From NCBI GenBank assembly GCA_003249255.1, contig QKJP01000048.1, forward strand, positions 1 to 64,000: a DNA stretch of 64,000 nt, read 5' to 3'. Each line of letters begins with the position of its first letter. The first letter of the stretch is position 1. Source of the DNA: Bacteroidales bacterium (GTDB lineage: Bacteria; Bacteroidota; Bacteroidia; Bacteroidales; Marinilabiliaceae). A program made the position numbers and the translations under genes. Shown in pieces: positions 24,071 through 32,737 of the stretch. The notes under the pieces are model-generated. The model made no database searches. It worked only from the letters and a program-made list of their open reading frames with translations, and had not been told where the DNA came from.

Positions 24071-24294
24071 CTTAAAAAACTTTTATTGAAAGGAAAATTG
24101 GGTTAAAGATATGTCAATAATGATAAAATCCGTTTGATTTAATTTTAAAGCGGACTAGTATTTTTCAATGACACCATTTGTAACATAACAAAGATTTAGT
24201 TGGCGCGATGTAAAACAACCCAAACACAAAACTCTGCACAAACATTTCCCAAATTTATCTTCTCAAATAAAGAGAGGTGCAAATGATTTCTTAG

Positions 24295-24302
24295 TACATT
24301 TG
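24295..24302 (+). promoter_or_regulatory. -7 box (TACATTTG) of the coiled-coil lipoprotein gene
   Basis: TACATTTG matches TAnnTTTG and overlaps the alternative TTG start at 24300, so translation must begin further down, at the ATG at 24354. Confidence 0.6.
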
Positions 24303-24353
24303 CGGCAGCTTTTCAAAAAAAAAAACAATTACAAAAAAATAAAATTCACAACT

Positions 24354-25217
24354 ATGAAAAAAATCGCATTTCTGTCACTAATTGTATTGGCAACTGCATG
24401 TAACATGGGAAAAACCAATGAGCTTCAACAAAAGAATGATTCCCTAATGGTTGACATTATGGAAAAAGACAAACAGTTAAATAGTCTTTTAACAGCTATG
24501 GTTGAAGTGGATGACAATCTTCAAAAAATTAAAGAAAGAGAAAATCTAATCAGCCTGAATATGACTTCAGGAGAACTTCAAGGTCAAGCTTTAAATGAAA
24601 AAATCAATGCCGATGTGCAATTGATCTATGAATTAATGCTTGAGAACAAAGAAAAAATTGACAATCTTGAGAAAAAACTGAAAAAAGAAGGAGCTCAAAA
24701 CAACAACCTCAAGAAGATCATAGACCGACTAAACGCTCAAATGAAAGAGAAATCTCTTGAGATTATTCAACTAAATAAAGCCTTAGAAGGAAAAAATATC
24801 GAAATTGAAGGATTAAGCTTTAAAATTGAGGGACTTCAATTCACTGTTGATTCTGTTCAAAACCAGTTGACCGAAACAAAAGATGAATTAACCCAAACTA
24901 CCAATGAGTTATATACTGCGTATTACATTTTAGGATCGAAAAAAGAATTAAAAGATCAAAAGATTCTTACTTCTGATGGCTTCCTAAAAAAGACTAAAAT
25001 CTTAAGCAGTGATTTCTCAAAAGATTACTTAACTCAAGTTGATACCAGAAAAACTGATACCATTTCTCTATATACAAATAAAGTAAAGGTATTAACTAAC
25101 CATCCAAGTGAATCTTTCACAATTTCTGAGGATGATGCTGAAAACTTTAAAATTATTATTGGTGATAAAGATAAATTCTGGAGCATTTCTAAATATTTAG
25201 TCGTTCAGATTAACTAG
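24354..25217 (+). CDS. Coiled-coil lipoprotein of unknown function
   Basis: This 287-residue lipoprotein has the signal MKKIAFLSLIVLATAC, with the lipobox Cys at residue 16. A long heptad-rich coiled coil (about 20-185, Leu/Ile/Lys/Glu/Asn) follows, with segments such as LEKKLKKEGAQNNNLKKIID. A small compact C-terminal domain (about 190-287) with aromatic strands follows (ELYTAYYILGSKKELKDQKIL, KFWSISKYLVVQIN). No enzyme or binding motif is visible. The coil could act as a periplasmic spacer or bind another envelope protein. It is single, with its own promoter and terminator. The ATG is preferred because a -7 box overlaps the upstream TTG. Confidence 0.7.
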   Translation: MKKIAFLSLIVLATACNMGKTNELQQKNDSLMVDIMEKDKQLNSLLTAMVEVDDNLQKIKERENLISLNMTSGELQGQALNEKINADVQLIYELMLENKEKIDNLEKKLKKEGAQNNNLKKIIDRLNAQMKEKSLEIIQLNKALEGKNIEIEGLSFKIEGLQFTVDSVQNQLTETKDELTQTTNELYTAYYILGSKKELKDQKILTSDGFLKKTKILSSDFSKDYLTQVDTRKTDTISLYTNKVKVLTNHPSESFTISEDDAENFKIIIGDKDKFWSISKYLVVQIN

Positions 25218-25239
25218 CCTGAAAAAATCATTCATACAA

Positions 25240-25274
25240 CCCGGTTTTAATCAAATTGAAACCGGGATTTTTTT
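25240..25274 (+). terminator. Intrinsic terminator of the coiled-coil lipoprotein gene
   Basis: CCCGGTTT (25240-25247) pairs with AAACCGGG (25259-25266) and is followed by ATTTTTTTT. It ends only a few bases before the start of the next gene. Confidence 0.85.
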
Positions 25275-25280
25275 TGCAAA

Positions 25281-25985
25281 ATGAAAAAATATCAACACTT
25301 ATTCTTTGACCTGGACAGTACACTATGGGATTATGACCACAACCTTGCCCAAACCATGGAATTCTTGTTTAGTGAATTTCAACTCAACAAATACTTTCAT
25401 TCGCCCAAAGAACTTCAACGTATATATTTATCACAATGCTCTGATTTATGGAGACAATATTACAGTCGAAAAATTGGACGAAACCAAATGCTATTGCTGC
25501 GTTTTCTAAATACTTTACAAGAAATAAAATGCAACGATAATGATCTTGCACAAAGACTAACAGCTGCCCACATCGAAAACACCCCCAAGCAATGTCAGTT
25601 AATAGATGGAGCCACTGAAGTATTAAAGGAACTGAGTATCCTTTACCAAATTCATATCATTACAAACGGCTTTACTGCAATTCAAACCAAAAAAATAGAA
25701 AATTGCGGCATCAAACCCTACATTACGAAAGTATTCACATCAGAAGCAATAAGGTGTCCTAAACCCAATAAGTACTTTTTCGAATACGCTTTAAAAAGCC
25801 TACACACCTCAAAAGAAAACTGTCTGGTAATTGGCGATAATTTTAAGACCGATATCCAAGGAGCCCAAAACATCAAAATTGATGCAATATGGTTTAATCC
25901 TGAAAAAAAGAAAATCGAAGATTCCACAACAAAGCAAATCTCCGATTTAAAAGAACTCTTATCTATCTTACAATTAATACAATAG
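25281..25985 (+). CDS. YjjG-type HAD nucleotidase
   Basis: This 234-residue HAD-superfamily phosphatase begins with the motif FFDLDSTLWDYDHN, whose first Asp is the nucleophile. It then has IHIITNGFTAIQ (motif II), the Lys region RCPKPNKYFFEYAL and the acidic motif VIGDNFKTDIQGA. It best fits the YjjG subgroup (pyrimidine nucleoside monophosphatases that clear non-canonical nucleotides), although the substrate cannot be confirmed. It starts 6 nt after the upstream terminator. It converges on dnaB with a 35-nt gap. Confidence 0.85.
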   Translation: MKKYQHLFFDLDSTLWDYDHNLAQTMEFLFSEFQLNKYFHSPKELQRIYLSQCSDLWRQYYSRKIGRNQMLLLRFLNTLQEIKCNDNDLAQRLTAAHIENTPKQCQLIDGATEVLKELSILYQIHIITNGFTAIQTKKIENCGIKPYITKVFTSEAIRCPKPNKYFFEYALKSLHTSKENCLVIGDNFKTDIQGAQNIKIDAIWFNPEKKKIEDSTTKQISDLKELLSILQLIQ

Positions 25986-26020
25986 CAAACCTACTTCTAC
26001 AGGCATTGGGCATAGCACCA

Positions 26021-27577
26021 TTAAAAAGGCGTATCATGATTAAAACCTGGACCATCCGGAAAATCAGGTAAGCCCATTCCTCCCGTTTCAAAAGGTGGTG
26101 GGAAAAAAGGAGCTGCTTCTCCTTGATTCATTTTAGATTGCAACACTGGTGCAGATGGCGTTTCTTCGACAACACCCGCATATTCATCTTCCTCCAAGTT
26201 TTGAAAACGAGCTAACTCCGAACGGAAACGTAAGCGTACATCAGCCGTAGGACCCGCACGGTGCTTTGCCACAATCAACTCTGCCACACCAATTAAAGAA
26301 TTACCTTGTTCATCTTCAGTAATTCGGTAGTACTCAGGGCGGTGAATAAAACAAACCATATCGGCATCCTGCTCAATAGCTCCAGATTCACGCAAATCAG
26401 ATAATTGAGGGCGCTTTCCATCAATACCAGCACGAGACTCAACTCCACGGTTTAACTGCGAAAGGGCAATAATCGGAATATCTAACTCCTTGGCCAAACC
26501 TTTCAGGTTTCGTGAAATCAAACTTACCTCTTCCTGCCTGCTTCCAGGATTCATACCATTGGCATTCATCAACTGAAGGTAGTCAATTATGATCATCTGA
26601 ATATTAGCCTGTTTCTTCAAACGACGAGCCTTTGCTCGTAATTCAAAAACAGACAAACCCGCGGTATCATCCACATATATAGGTGCATCTATTAGGGCTT
26701 GAATTTTATGATCTAATTGTTGCCACTCATAAGGTTCCAGATTACCTTTTTTAATTTTATCAGCAGACAATTCGGTTTCTGTTACAATTAAACGGTTAAC
26801 CAATTCCAAATTGGACATCTCCAGCGAAAAGATGGCAACCGGAGTTTTATATTGAAGAGCCATTTGACGAGTCATGGATAATACAAAGGCTGTCTTACCC
26901 ATGGCAGGACGAGCTGCCAAAATAATAAGAGCTGAACCTTGCCATCCAGAGGTTAATTTATCCAAAGCATGAAAACCAGAAGCTACACCACTTAACCCAT
27001 CTCCTTTTGCAGCAGACGCTTTAATCTTATCAATCGCATCCTGAATAACGGGATTAATCTGTGTAGCATCCTTCTTCATATTGCCTTGCGAAAGCAAGAA
27101 AAAAGTATTTTCTGCCTCATCCAGCAAGTCATCTACATCAATTGAATCATCGTAAGCTTTCGTTTGCAGATCACTTGAAATTTGGATCATTTCACGCTGT
27201 AAGAATTTTTGCCAAATAATGCGTGCGTGGTATTCAATGTGAGCGGCTGATGCTACACGACTGGTTAACTGGGTAATAAAAAAAGCTCCTCCGACATCAT
27301 CCAGTTTTCCGAGTTTTTTAAGTTCCTGCGTTACCGTTAACATATCCACAGGCTGATCTAACTGAGCCAAGTTGCGAATGCCATGATAGATATGCTGATG
27401 AGCTTCTTTATAAAAATGCTCAGGCTTCAGCAACTCCCCAACTTGTGTAAATGCATCTTTTTCCAACAAAAGAGCTCCCAATACAGCCTCTTCCAACTCC
27501 ACCGCTTGTGGTGGCAACTTCCCATGCTCCATAGGTAAAGGAGCTCTCTTATTAGTAGAATATTTACGTTCTGCCAT
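26021..27577 (-). CDS. dnaB: Replicative DNA helicase
   Basis: This 518-residue hexameric helicase of the DnaB family unwinds DNA at the replication fork. The N-terminal primase-interaction domain (about 15-120) begins at PPQAVELEEAVLGALLLEKDAF. The C-terminal RecA-like ATPase has ARPAMGKTAF (Walker A, about 225) and FSLEMS, IIIDYLQLM and the SQLNRGVESR arginine-finger region. A Pro/Gly-rich tail of about 40 residues ends the protein. It is transcribed from its own promoter, back to back with ispE. Confidence 0.96.
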   Translation of the reverse strand: MAERKYSTNKRAPLPMEHGKLPPQAVELEEAVLGALLLEKDAFTQVGELLKPEHFYKEAHQHIYHGIRNLAQLDQPVDMLTVTQELKKLGKLDDVGGAFFITQLTSRVASAAHIEYHARIIWQKFLQREMIQISSDLQTKAYDDSIDVDDLLDEAENTFFLLSQGNMKKDATQINPVIQDAIDKIKASAAKGDGLSGVASGFHALDKLTSGWQGSALIILAARPAMGKTAFVLSMTRQMALQYKTPVAIFSLEMSNLELVNRLIVTETELSADKIKKGNLEPYEWQQLDHKIQALIDAPIYVDDTAGLSVFELRAKARRLKKQANIQMIIIDYLQLMNANGMNPGSRQEEVSLISRNLKGLAKELDIPIIALSQLNRGVESRAGIDGKRPQLSDLRESGAIEQDADMVCFIHRPEYYRITEDEQGNSLIGVAELIVAKHRAGPTADVRLRFRSELARFQNLEEDEYAGVVEETPSAPVLQSKMNQGEAAPFFPPPFETGGMGLPDFPDGPGFNHDTPF

Positions 27578-27611
27578 TGCTAAATGATGATTGTTTGATT
27601 AAACAGGGCAT

Positions 27612-27639
27612 CAAAGATAATTAAATCCTTTCCAACCAA
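27612..27639 (-). promoter_or_regulatory. Promoter of dnaB (TTGG-N16-TATCTTTG)
   Basis: The reverse strand has TATCTTTG at 27612-27619, a full TAnnTTTG match 34 nt before the ATG. A TTG lies about 17 nt further up. Confidence 0.55.
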
Positions 27640-27777
27640 TACTATTTTTTATTAACCATGCTCACCTTTTCATACTAAGGATTGAAGGATTTGTTTCACA
27701 TTTCTCCTAACAAAACTTCAACACTTTATAAACAACAAAACCAAGTAAAAAAACTTATTTTGCAGAAAAAATTAAAT

Positions 27778-28590
27778 ATGATTGTTTTCCCCAACGCAAA
27801 AATTAACCTAGGTCTAAATGTTGTTTCAAAAAGACCGGACGGCTATCACAATTTAGAAACCATCTTTGTGCCAATTCCACTCAGTGACATCTTAGAAATC
27901 ACCCATTGGAAAGATGGAAGCTCTGCTTATCAATGGAGTTGCTCCGGAATTGAAATAGATACACCCCCGGAAAGTAATATTATCATAAAAGCCTTACAAT
28001 TGATCAAACAAGATTTTGAAATTCCTCCGATCCAAATTCACCTTCATAAGCACATCCCATTTGGAGCCGGACTTGGCGGTGGCTCAGCAGATGCCGCTTT
28101 TATGCTTAAACTTTTAAACAACGCTTTTGAGCTAAACATTTCCAACACACAATTAGTAGGCTATGCAGCAAAACTAGGTGCCGACTGCCCTTTTTTTATA
28201 CATAACCAACCCGCTTATGCAACAGGAATTGGCGATAAATTGTCTCCAATTGAACTAAACCTCAAAGGTTATTATTTAACACTGATAAAACCCAATATCC
28301 ATGTTTCTACCATTGAGGCCTATTCCGGCATAACTCCTCAAGCATCAAATTCTGATTTAAACAAGGACATCCTCAAACCGGTCTCTGAATGGAAGCATTG
28401 TGTTAAAAACGATTTTGAACATTCTGTTTTCTCAAAACATCCGACCATAAAAGAGATTAAAGATCAATTATATAAACTGGGAGCTGAATATGCCTCGATG
28501 TCAGGAAGCGGATCGACTGTTTTTGGACTTTTCAAGGATCAACCTCAGTTAAATTTTAAAGAAATGTTCATTTACACCAAACAGTTATAA
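27778..28590 (+). CDS. ispE: 4-diphosphocytidyl-2-C-methyl-D-erythritol kinase
   Basis: This 270-residue GHMP kinase phosphorylates CDP-methylerythritol in the non-mevalonate isoprenoid pathway. It opens with FPNAKINLGLNVVSKRPDGYHNLETIF, has the ATP loop IPFGAGLGGGSADAAFML and the C-terminal SMSGSGSTVFGLF. The ATG at 27778 is chosen over TTG at 27682 because it starts right at the family's first conserved block and gives normal length. A -7-like TTATTTTG lies just upstream. It is divergent from dnaB. Confidence 0.95.
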   Translation: MIVFPNAKINLGLNVVSKRPDGYHNLETIFVPIPLSDILEITHWKDGSSAYQWSCSGIEIDTPPESNIIIKALQLIKQDFEIPPIQIHLHKHIPFGAGLGGGSADAAFMLKLLNNAFELNISNTQLVGYAAKLGADCPFFIHNQPAYATGIGDKLSPIELNLKGYYLTLIKPNIHVSTIEAYSGITPQASNSDLNKDILKPVSEWKHCVKNDFEHSVFSKHPTIKEIKDQLYKLGAEYASMSGSGSTVFGLFKDQPQLNFKEMFIYTKQL

Positions 28591-28760
28591 CCATAAATTA
28601 TTTAACAATAACTCTATAATTTGATAGAATTAAATCCGAACCCTCTCGTTTTGGAAAAATACATGCGAAAAACACAGTTCCCACACAGCACCCCCTCCCC
28701 AAAGGGGATGTAACTAAATTAAAAGCACATTTAAAATAGAAACTCCCATTTTTTATACAG

Positions 28761-28776
28761 TGTGTTTTAAAACACA
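28761..28776 (+). promoter_or_regulatory. Perfect 16-bp palindrome at the glnA (type II) promoter
   Basis: TGTGTTTTAAAACACA is fully self-complementary and shares the TGTGN-N6-NCACA frame of Crp/Fnr-type sites. Its centre lies about 44 nt upstream of the expected start point, so it overlaps or abuts the -33 region. It is a strong operator candidate for a nitrogen or Crp-type regulator. Confidence 0.55.
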
Positions 28777-28798
28777 TAGGAGTATTCCAAATATTTTA

Positions 28799-28806
28799 TA
28801 TATTTG
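28799..28806 (+). promoter_or_regulatory. -7 box (TATATTTG) of glnA (type II)
   Basis: TATATTTG is a full TAnnTTTG match 51 nt before the ATG at 28858. Confidence 0.6.
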
Positions 28807-28857
28807 TCCCCCACAAGGTAGAAATTTTAAGTACAATTTTAAAATACAATCAAAGTT

Positions 28858-29874
28858 ATGAAATCTAAATTGGAGTACGTATGGCTTGATGGTTATAAGC
28901 CAACTCAAAGCATGAGATCTAAGACTCTTGTTAAAAATAACTTCAGTGGAAAATTAGAAGATTGTCCAATGTGGTCATTCGATGGTTCTTCAACTGAGCA
29001 AGCAGAAGGTGGTTCTTCAGACCTTTTACTTAAGCCTGTATTTATTTGTCCAGATCCTACTCGTAAAGATGGTTACGTAGTTATCTGTGAGGTTATGAAT
29101 CCTGATGGAACTCCTCACGAATCTAACGGTCGTGCTACTATCGATGATGATGATGATGATTTCTGGTTTGGTTTCGAGCAAGAGTATGTTCTTTGGGATA
29201 TTAACAAACACACTCCACTTGGATTCCCTGCTGCAGGATACTTCCCTCCTCCACAAGGTCCATTCTACTGCTCTGTAGGTGCTGAATTTGCTGTAGGTCG
29301 TGAGATCGTTGAAGAACATGCAGATGCTTGTATCGCTGCTGGTCTTAACTTCGAAGGTATCAACGCTGAAGTAATGAAAGGACAGTGGGAGTACCAAATT
29401 TTCGCTAAAGGTGCTAAAGAAGCTGGTGACCAAATTTGGGCTGCACGTTACTTAATGGAGAAAATTGGTGAGAAACATGGTGTTCGCATCAACTTACATC
29501 CAAAACCAGTAAAAGGTGACTGGAACGGTTCTGGTATGCACGCAAACTTCTCTAACGGTATCATGAGAACATGTGGTGATGAGAAAGTATTTAAAGCAAT
29601 TTGCGAATCTTTCGGTCGTTCTAAAGAAGTAATCGCTGAGCACATTGCTGTTTACGGTGCTGACAACGAACAACGATTAACTGGTAGACACGAAACTGCT
29701 CGTATCGATCAATTCTCTTACGGTGTATCTGACCGCGGTTCTTCTATTCGTATTCCTATCGGAACTGTAGAAGATGGATGGAAAGGTCGTTTAGAAGATC
29801 GTCGTCCTGCTTCTAACGCAGATCCATACAAAGTAGCTGCTGTTATCATTAAGTCTACAAAAGCTGCTCTTTAA
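28858..29874 (+). CDS. glnA: Glutamine synthetase, type II (eukaryote-like)
   Basis: This 338-residue enzyme makes glutamine from glutamate, ammonia and ATP. The short form and the motifs WSFDGSSTEQAEGGSSDLLL, FGFEQEYVLWD, NAEVMKGQWEYQIF and the NGSGMHANFS region fit the GSII class, not the 450-residue type I. A run of six Asp (residues 96-101) is encoded by six GAT repeats. The codon choice is strongly biased, which suggests high expression. The gene is single with a palindromic operator candidate upstream and a perfect terminator. A second, type III enzyme is encoded at 45408-47597. Confidence 0.95.
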   Translation: MKSKLEYVWLDGYKPTQSMRSKTLVKNNFSGKLEDCPMWSFDGSSTEQAEGGSSDLLLKPVFICPDPTRKDGYVVICEVMNPDGTPHESNGRATIDDDDDDFWFGFEQEYVLWDINKHTPLGFPAAGYFPPPQGPFYCSVGAEFAVGREIVEEHADACIAAGLNFEGINAEVMKGQWEYQIFAKGAKEAGDQIWAARYLMEKIGEKHGVRINLHPKPVKGDWNGSGMHANFSNGIMRTCGDEKVFKAICESFGRSKEVIAEHIAVYGADNEQRLTGRHETARIDQFSYGVSDRGSSIRIPIGTVEDGWKGRLEDRRPASNADPYKVAAVIIKSTKAAL

Positions 29875-29900
29875 TAAGCAATAACTTATTTTAGATATAA

Positions 29901-29932
29901 AAAAAGCTGTCCAAATTGGACAGCTTTTTTTT
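29901..29932 (+). terminator. Intrinsic terminator of glnA (type II)
   Basis: A 12-bp stem (29901-29912 with 29918-29929, AAAAAGCTGTCC/GGACAGCTTTTT) runs into further Ts, 27 nt after the stop. Confidence 0.9.
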
Positions 29933-30202
29933 CAAACAAATATCTTTAACCCCTTCTAAAAGTACAATACGGTTAAGCTATATTTCTAGGGAATAATTTA
30001 TATCACTACCGATAAATGCTAAAAGGTAATAAGGTTGTTTTGTTGTGAATTATATTCTACTGAAGTACCTTCGGCAAAGTAAAAATAAGGTTATTAAACC
30101 ATATAACTATACAAAACCTCGTAGTTATAAAATTGTAAAAATAGTAACCTTATTATTTTAAAATCCACAAGTTTCCGAATTGATTCCACAATACTACCTT
30201 AG
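29933..30202. other. Spacer with nested hairpins between glnA and the acetyltransferase
   Basis: No gene is seen. AATAAGGTTA (30084-30093) pairs with TAACCTTATT (30145-30154). Inside this, TATAACTA (30102-30109) pairs with TAGTTATA (30122-30129). A third AATAAGGTT-like copy stands near 30028. This two-tier structure is followed by the end of the reverse-strand acetyltransferase gene. Confidence 0.55.
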
Positions 30203-30643
30203 CTACAAGTACGTTCCTATTTCTTTAGTTAAAACAATTGCTGTTGCCGGACAAAGCGAAGAGAATTCACTGGTCTGCTTTATAATTTCAGGTACTTCAT
30301 CACAATCAACTGTCGAGAAGCCATGCTTCACAAAATAAGCCTCCGCAGTTGTAGTCAACAGAAAAACTTTCTTTACCGATCTTTCAGAGCATTCATCCAA
30401 AAGGTATTTTAGCATCAACTCTCCTAAATATTTCCCTTTAAACCTTTCTTTAACTGCAAGGGAACGAATTAAAGCATAATTCCCTAGCAATTGATATCCA
30501 CCCGAAACAATTACTTCTCCCTGGTTAATTATACAAAAAAGCTTAACTCCGGGCTCATTTACATCCGTAGTTGGTAGACCAGATTCATTAAGAAGTTGCA
30601 CTACAGCTCCTTTTTCTTCATTCAAAACACTTCCTATCTCCAC
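30203..30643 (-). CDS. GNAT acetyltransferase, ArsN2-like
   Basis: This 146-residue GNAT-fold acetyltransferase has the acetyl-CoA binding region SLAVKERFKGKYLGELMLKYL. It also carries the ArsN2-like pieces LLNESGLPTTDV, KVFLLTTTAEAYFVKHGF and EIIKQTSEFSSLCPATA. ArsN-type enzymes are linked to arsenic resistance in other bacteria, but no other arsenic gene is here, so the substrate is open. Translation starts at GTG 30643 behind a GGAG sequence, unusual in this phylum. The end of the preceding terminator is only 25 nt upstream, leaving little room for a separate promoter. Confidence 0.78.
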   Translation of the reverse strand: MEIGSVLNEEKGAVVQLLNESGLPTTDVNEPGVKLFCIINQGEVIVSGGYQLLGNYALIRSLAVKERFKGKYLGELMLKYLLDECSERSVKKVFLLTTTAEAYFVKHGFSTVDCDEVPEIIKQTSEFSSLCPATAIVLTKEIGTYL

Positions 30644-30667
30644 TATCTCCGTTTTTTTTTAATTTAA

Positions 30668-30692
30668 AAAAAGCTGCCCTTGCAGACAGCTT
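30668..30692 (-). terminator. Intrinsic terminator of the biotin carrier/carboxyltransferase operon
   Basis: On the reverse strand AAAGCTG and CAGCTTT pair (30686-30692 with 30668-30674 region) and are followed by seven Ts. It starts 8 nt after the stop at 30700. Confidence 0.75.
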
Positions 30693-30699
30693 TCAATAT

Positions 30700-31023
30700 T
30701 TATTCTACTTCAATCATCAAATGATGTTTTGGGATCCTATCTCCTGCAGCAACATGAATGGTTCTAATTTTACCATCATGCGGCATAGCAATCTGATTTT
30801 GCATTTTCATCGATTCTAAAACCATGATCGATTCACCCGCCTTAACAACATCACCAACTTTTACGTTTACTTCTACAACAGTTCCCGGAATAACCGAAAC
30901 AATGTTATTTGGATTTGGTGCTACGTAAGGTTTACGATTTGCAAACTTCTTGGTTAATTTGGTTTGATACAGCATTGTATGTACTGCAAAACCAACCAGT
31001 TCTTCATTTTTAATTTCACTCAT
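30700..31023 (-). CDS. Biotin carboxyl carrier protein of an acyl-CoA carboxylase
   Basis: This 107-residue protein has an N-terminal extension of about 40 residues and a C-terminal biotinyl domain (about 45-107). The biotin-acceptor lysine is in LESMKMQNQIAMPHDG. It follows the carboxyltransferase gene by 11 nt on the same strand. No biotin carboxylase gene is nearby, so that subunit is encoded elsewhere, or the protein is the carrier of a decarboxylase-like complex. The small size is typical of such separate carriers. Confidence 0.9.
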   Translation of the reverse strand: MSEIKNEELVGFAVHTMLYQTKLTKKFANRKPYVAPNPNNIVSVIPGTVVEVNVKVGDVVKAGESIMVLESMKMQNQIAMPHDGKIRTIHVAAGDRIPKHHLMIEVE

Positions 31024-31034
31024 AATGCGATTGA

Positions 31035-32579
31035 TTAAAATGGTGGAACTCCGTGTTTCTTGGCAGGACGATGATCATCCTTATTTGCAGAAACTTCAAT
31101 AGCGTGCAACAACAACTCACGAGTATGATCAGGCTCAATTACAGAATCAATATACCCTTTAGCTGCCGCCACATAAGGATTTGCAAATTTCTCTTTGTAC
31201 TCTTGTACTTTCAACTGACGCATTTCTTCAGGATTTTCTGCAGCATCAATCTCTTTCTTAAAGATAATGTTTGCAGCTCCTTCAGGACCCATTACTGCAA
31301 TCTCAGCAATTGGCCAAGCAAACATAAAGTCTGCTCCTAAGTGGCGAGAGTTCATCGCAATATAACCACCACCATAAGCCTTACGAAGAATTACTGTAAT
31401 TTTTGGAACGGTTGCTTCAGAATAAGCATAAAGCATTTTCGCACCATGACGAATTACCCCGGCATGCTCCTGATCAACCCCCGGTAAATAACCCGGCATA
31501 TCCTCAAGTGTTACAATTGGAATATTAAATGAATCACAGAAACGAATGAAACGAGCTGCCTTACAAGAACTATCTACATCTAAAACACCAGCAAGTACTA
31601 AGGGCTGATTAGCAACAAAACCAACAGTCTCTCCATTTAAACGACCAAAACCAATCACGATATTTGCCGCCCACATGGCCTGTATTTCGAAGAAATCAGA
31701 ATCATCCACAATTCCTTTAATAACTTCTCTAACATCATAAGGCTGTTTTGGATCAGCAGGAATAATATCTGCTAAGTGACCTTTTTCCTTTGGAGGTTTT
31801 GGAGGAAAAGCTTTGGCTTTCTTGGTATTGTTCCAAGGAATGAATGTAATTAATTTCTTAATTTGCTCTAAACACTCAGCTTCGCTATTTGCAAAGAAAT
31901 GAGCATTACCGGTAGTCTCTGCATGAACGCGAGCACCACCTAAGTCTTCCATCGAAATCTCTTCTCCTAATACAGACTTGATAACACCCGGACCGGTGAT
32001 AAACATTTTTGAGATTTGATCAACCACAAAAACGAAGTCGGTTAATGCTGGAGAATATACAGCACCTCCGGCGCAAGGCCCTAAGATTACAGAAATCTGA
32101 GGAATGACACCTGATGCTAATGTATTACGATAGAAAATTTCACCATATCCGGCTAAAGAATTCACACCTTCTTGAATACGGGCACCACCAGAATCGTTAA
32201 TACCGATCAAAGGTACACGCATTTTTAATGCATGATCCATAATCTTAGTAATTTTACGTGCGTGCATCAGACCTAAAGATCCACCTGCAACCGTAAAATC
32301 CTGAGCAAAAATACAGATAGGAGCACCGTAGATTGTACCAGTACCTATAATTACACCATCTCCGTGTAATTGCATTTTGTCCATCCCAAAGTCACGAGCT
32401 TCATGCTCAACGAACAAATCGTACTCTGTAAACGAACCTTCATCCAATAAAGATAAAATTCTTTTACGGGCGGTCATTTTCCCCATAGCTTCTTGCTTCT
32501 CTATGGCCTTTTCACCACCACCCATCTCAACTTGTTCTTTCCTTTTTCTAAGGTCGAGGATGTGTTTTTTCAATGACAT
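31035..32579 (-). CDS. Acyl-CoA carboxylase carboxyltransferase subunit
   Basis: This 514-residue enzyme of the PccB/MmdA family transfers carboxyl from biotin to propionyl-CoA or a related CoA ester. It has the crotonase-type halves: the N-terminal KMTARKRILSLLDEGSF and INDSGGARIQEGVNSLAGYGEIF region, and the C-terminal DMPGYLPG, AYGGGYIAM and AVMGPEGA(A)N blocks. With MeaB (5241) and cobalamin genes in the window, it likely supports the methylmalonyl-CoA pathway. Direction (propionyl-CoA carboxylation or methylmalonyl-CoA decarboxylation) cannot be decided from sequence. Confidence 0.93.
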   Translation of the reverse strand: MSLKKHILDLRKRKEQVEMGGGEKAIEKQEAMGKMTARKRILSLLDEGSFTEYDLFVEHEARDFGMDKMQLHGDGVIIGTGTIYGAPICIFAQDFTVAGGSLGLMHARKITKIMDHALKMRVPLIGINDSGGARIQEGVNSLAGYGEIFYRNTLASGVIPQISVILGPCAGGAVYSPALTDFVFVVDQISKMFITGPGVIKSVLGEEISMEDLGGARVHAETTGNAHFFANSEAECLEQIKKLITFIPWNNTKKAKAFPPKPPKEKGHLADIIPADPKQPYDVREVIKGIVDDSDFFEIQAMWAANIVIGFGRLNGETVGFVANQPLVLAGVLDVDSSCKAARFIRFCDSFNIPIVTLEDMPGYLPGVDQEHAGVIRHGAKMLYAYSEATVPKITVILRKAYGGGYIAMNSRHLGADFMFAWPIAEIAVMGPEGAANIIFKKEIDAAENPEEMRQLKVQEYKEKFANPYVAAAKGYIDSVIEPDHTRELLLHAIEVSANKDDHRPAKKHGVPPF

Positions 32580-32737
32580 AATCCTATTTTTGATTTAACA
32601 AATTACTAATCAAGAAACAACCCTGCTCTCAATTCGCATTTTCAAAGTGCATAATTACTCATTTTTATCTTCTTAACAAAAACAAAAAAAATGTAAAGTA
32701 ACTATACCTCCCTATACATTCTATTTTAAAAACATTT

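Noticed and set aside
28696-28708. TCCCC-AAA-GGGGA hairpin after ispE as a terminator
   Set aside because: The stem is short and no T run follows; it is more likely chance or a repeat fragment.
29026-29433. 135-codon open frame on the reverse strand
   Set aside because: It lies fully inside the type II glutamine synthetase gene, whose biased codon use leaves the opposite strand open; the peptide has no protein-like features.
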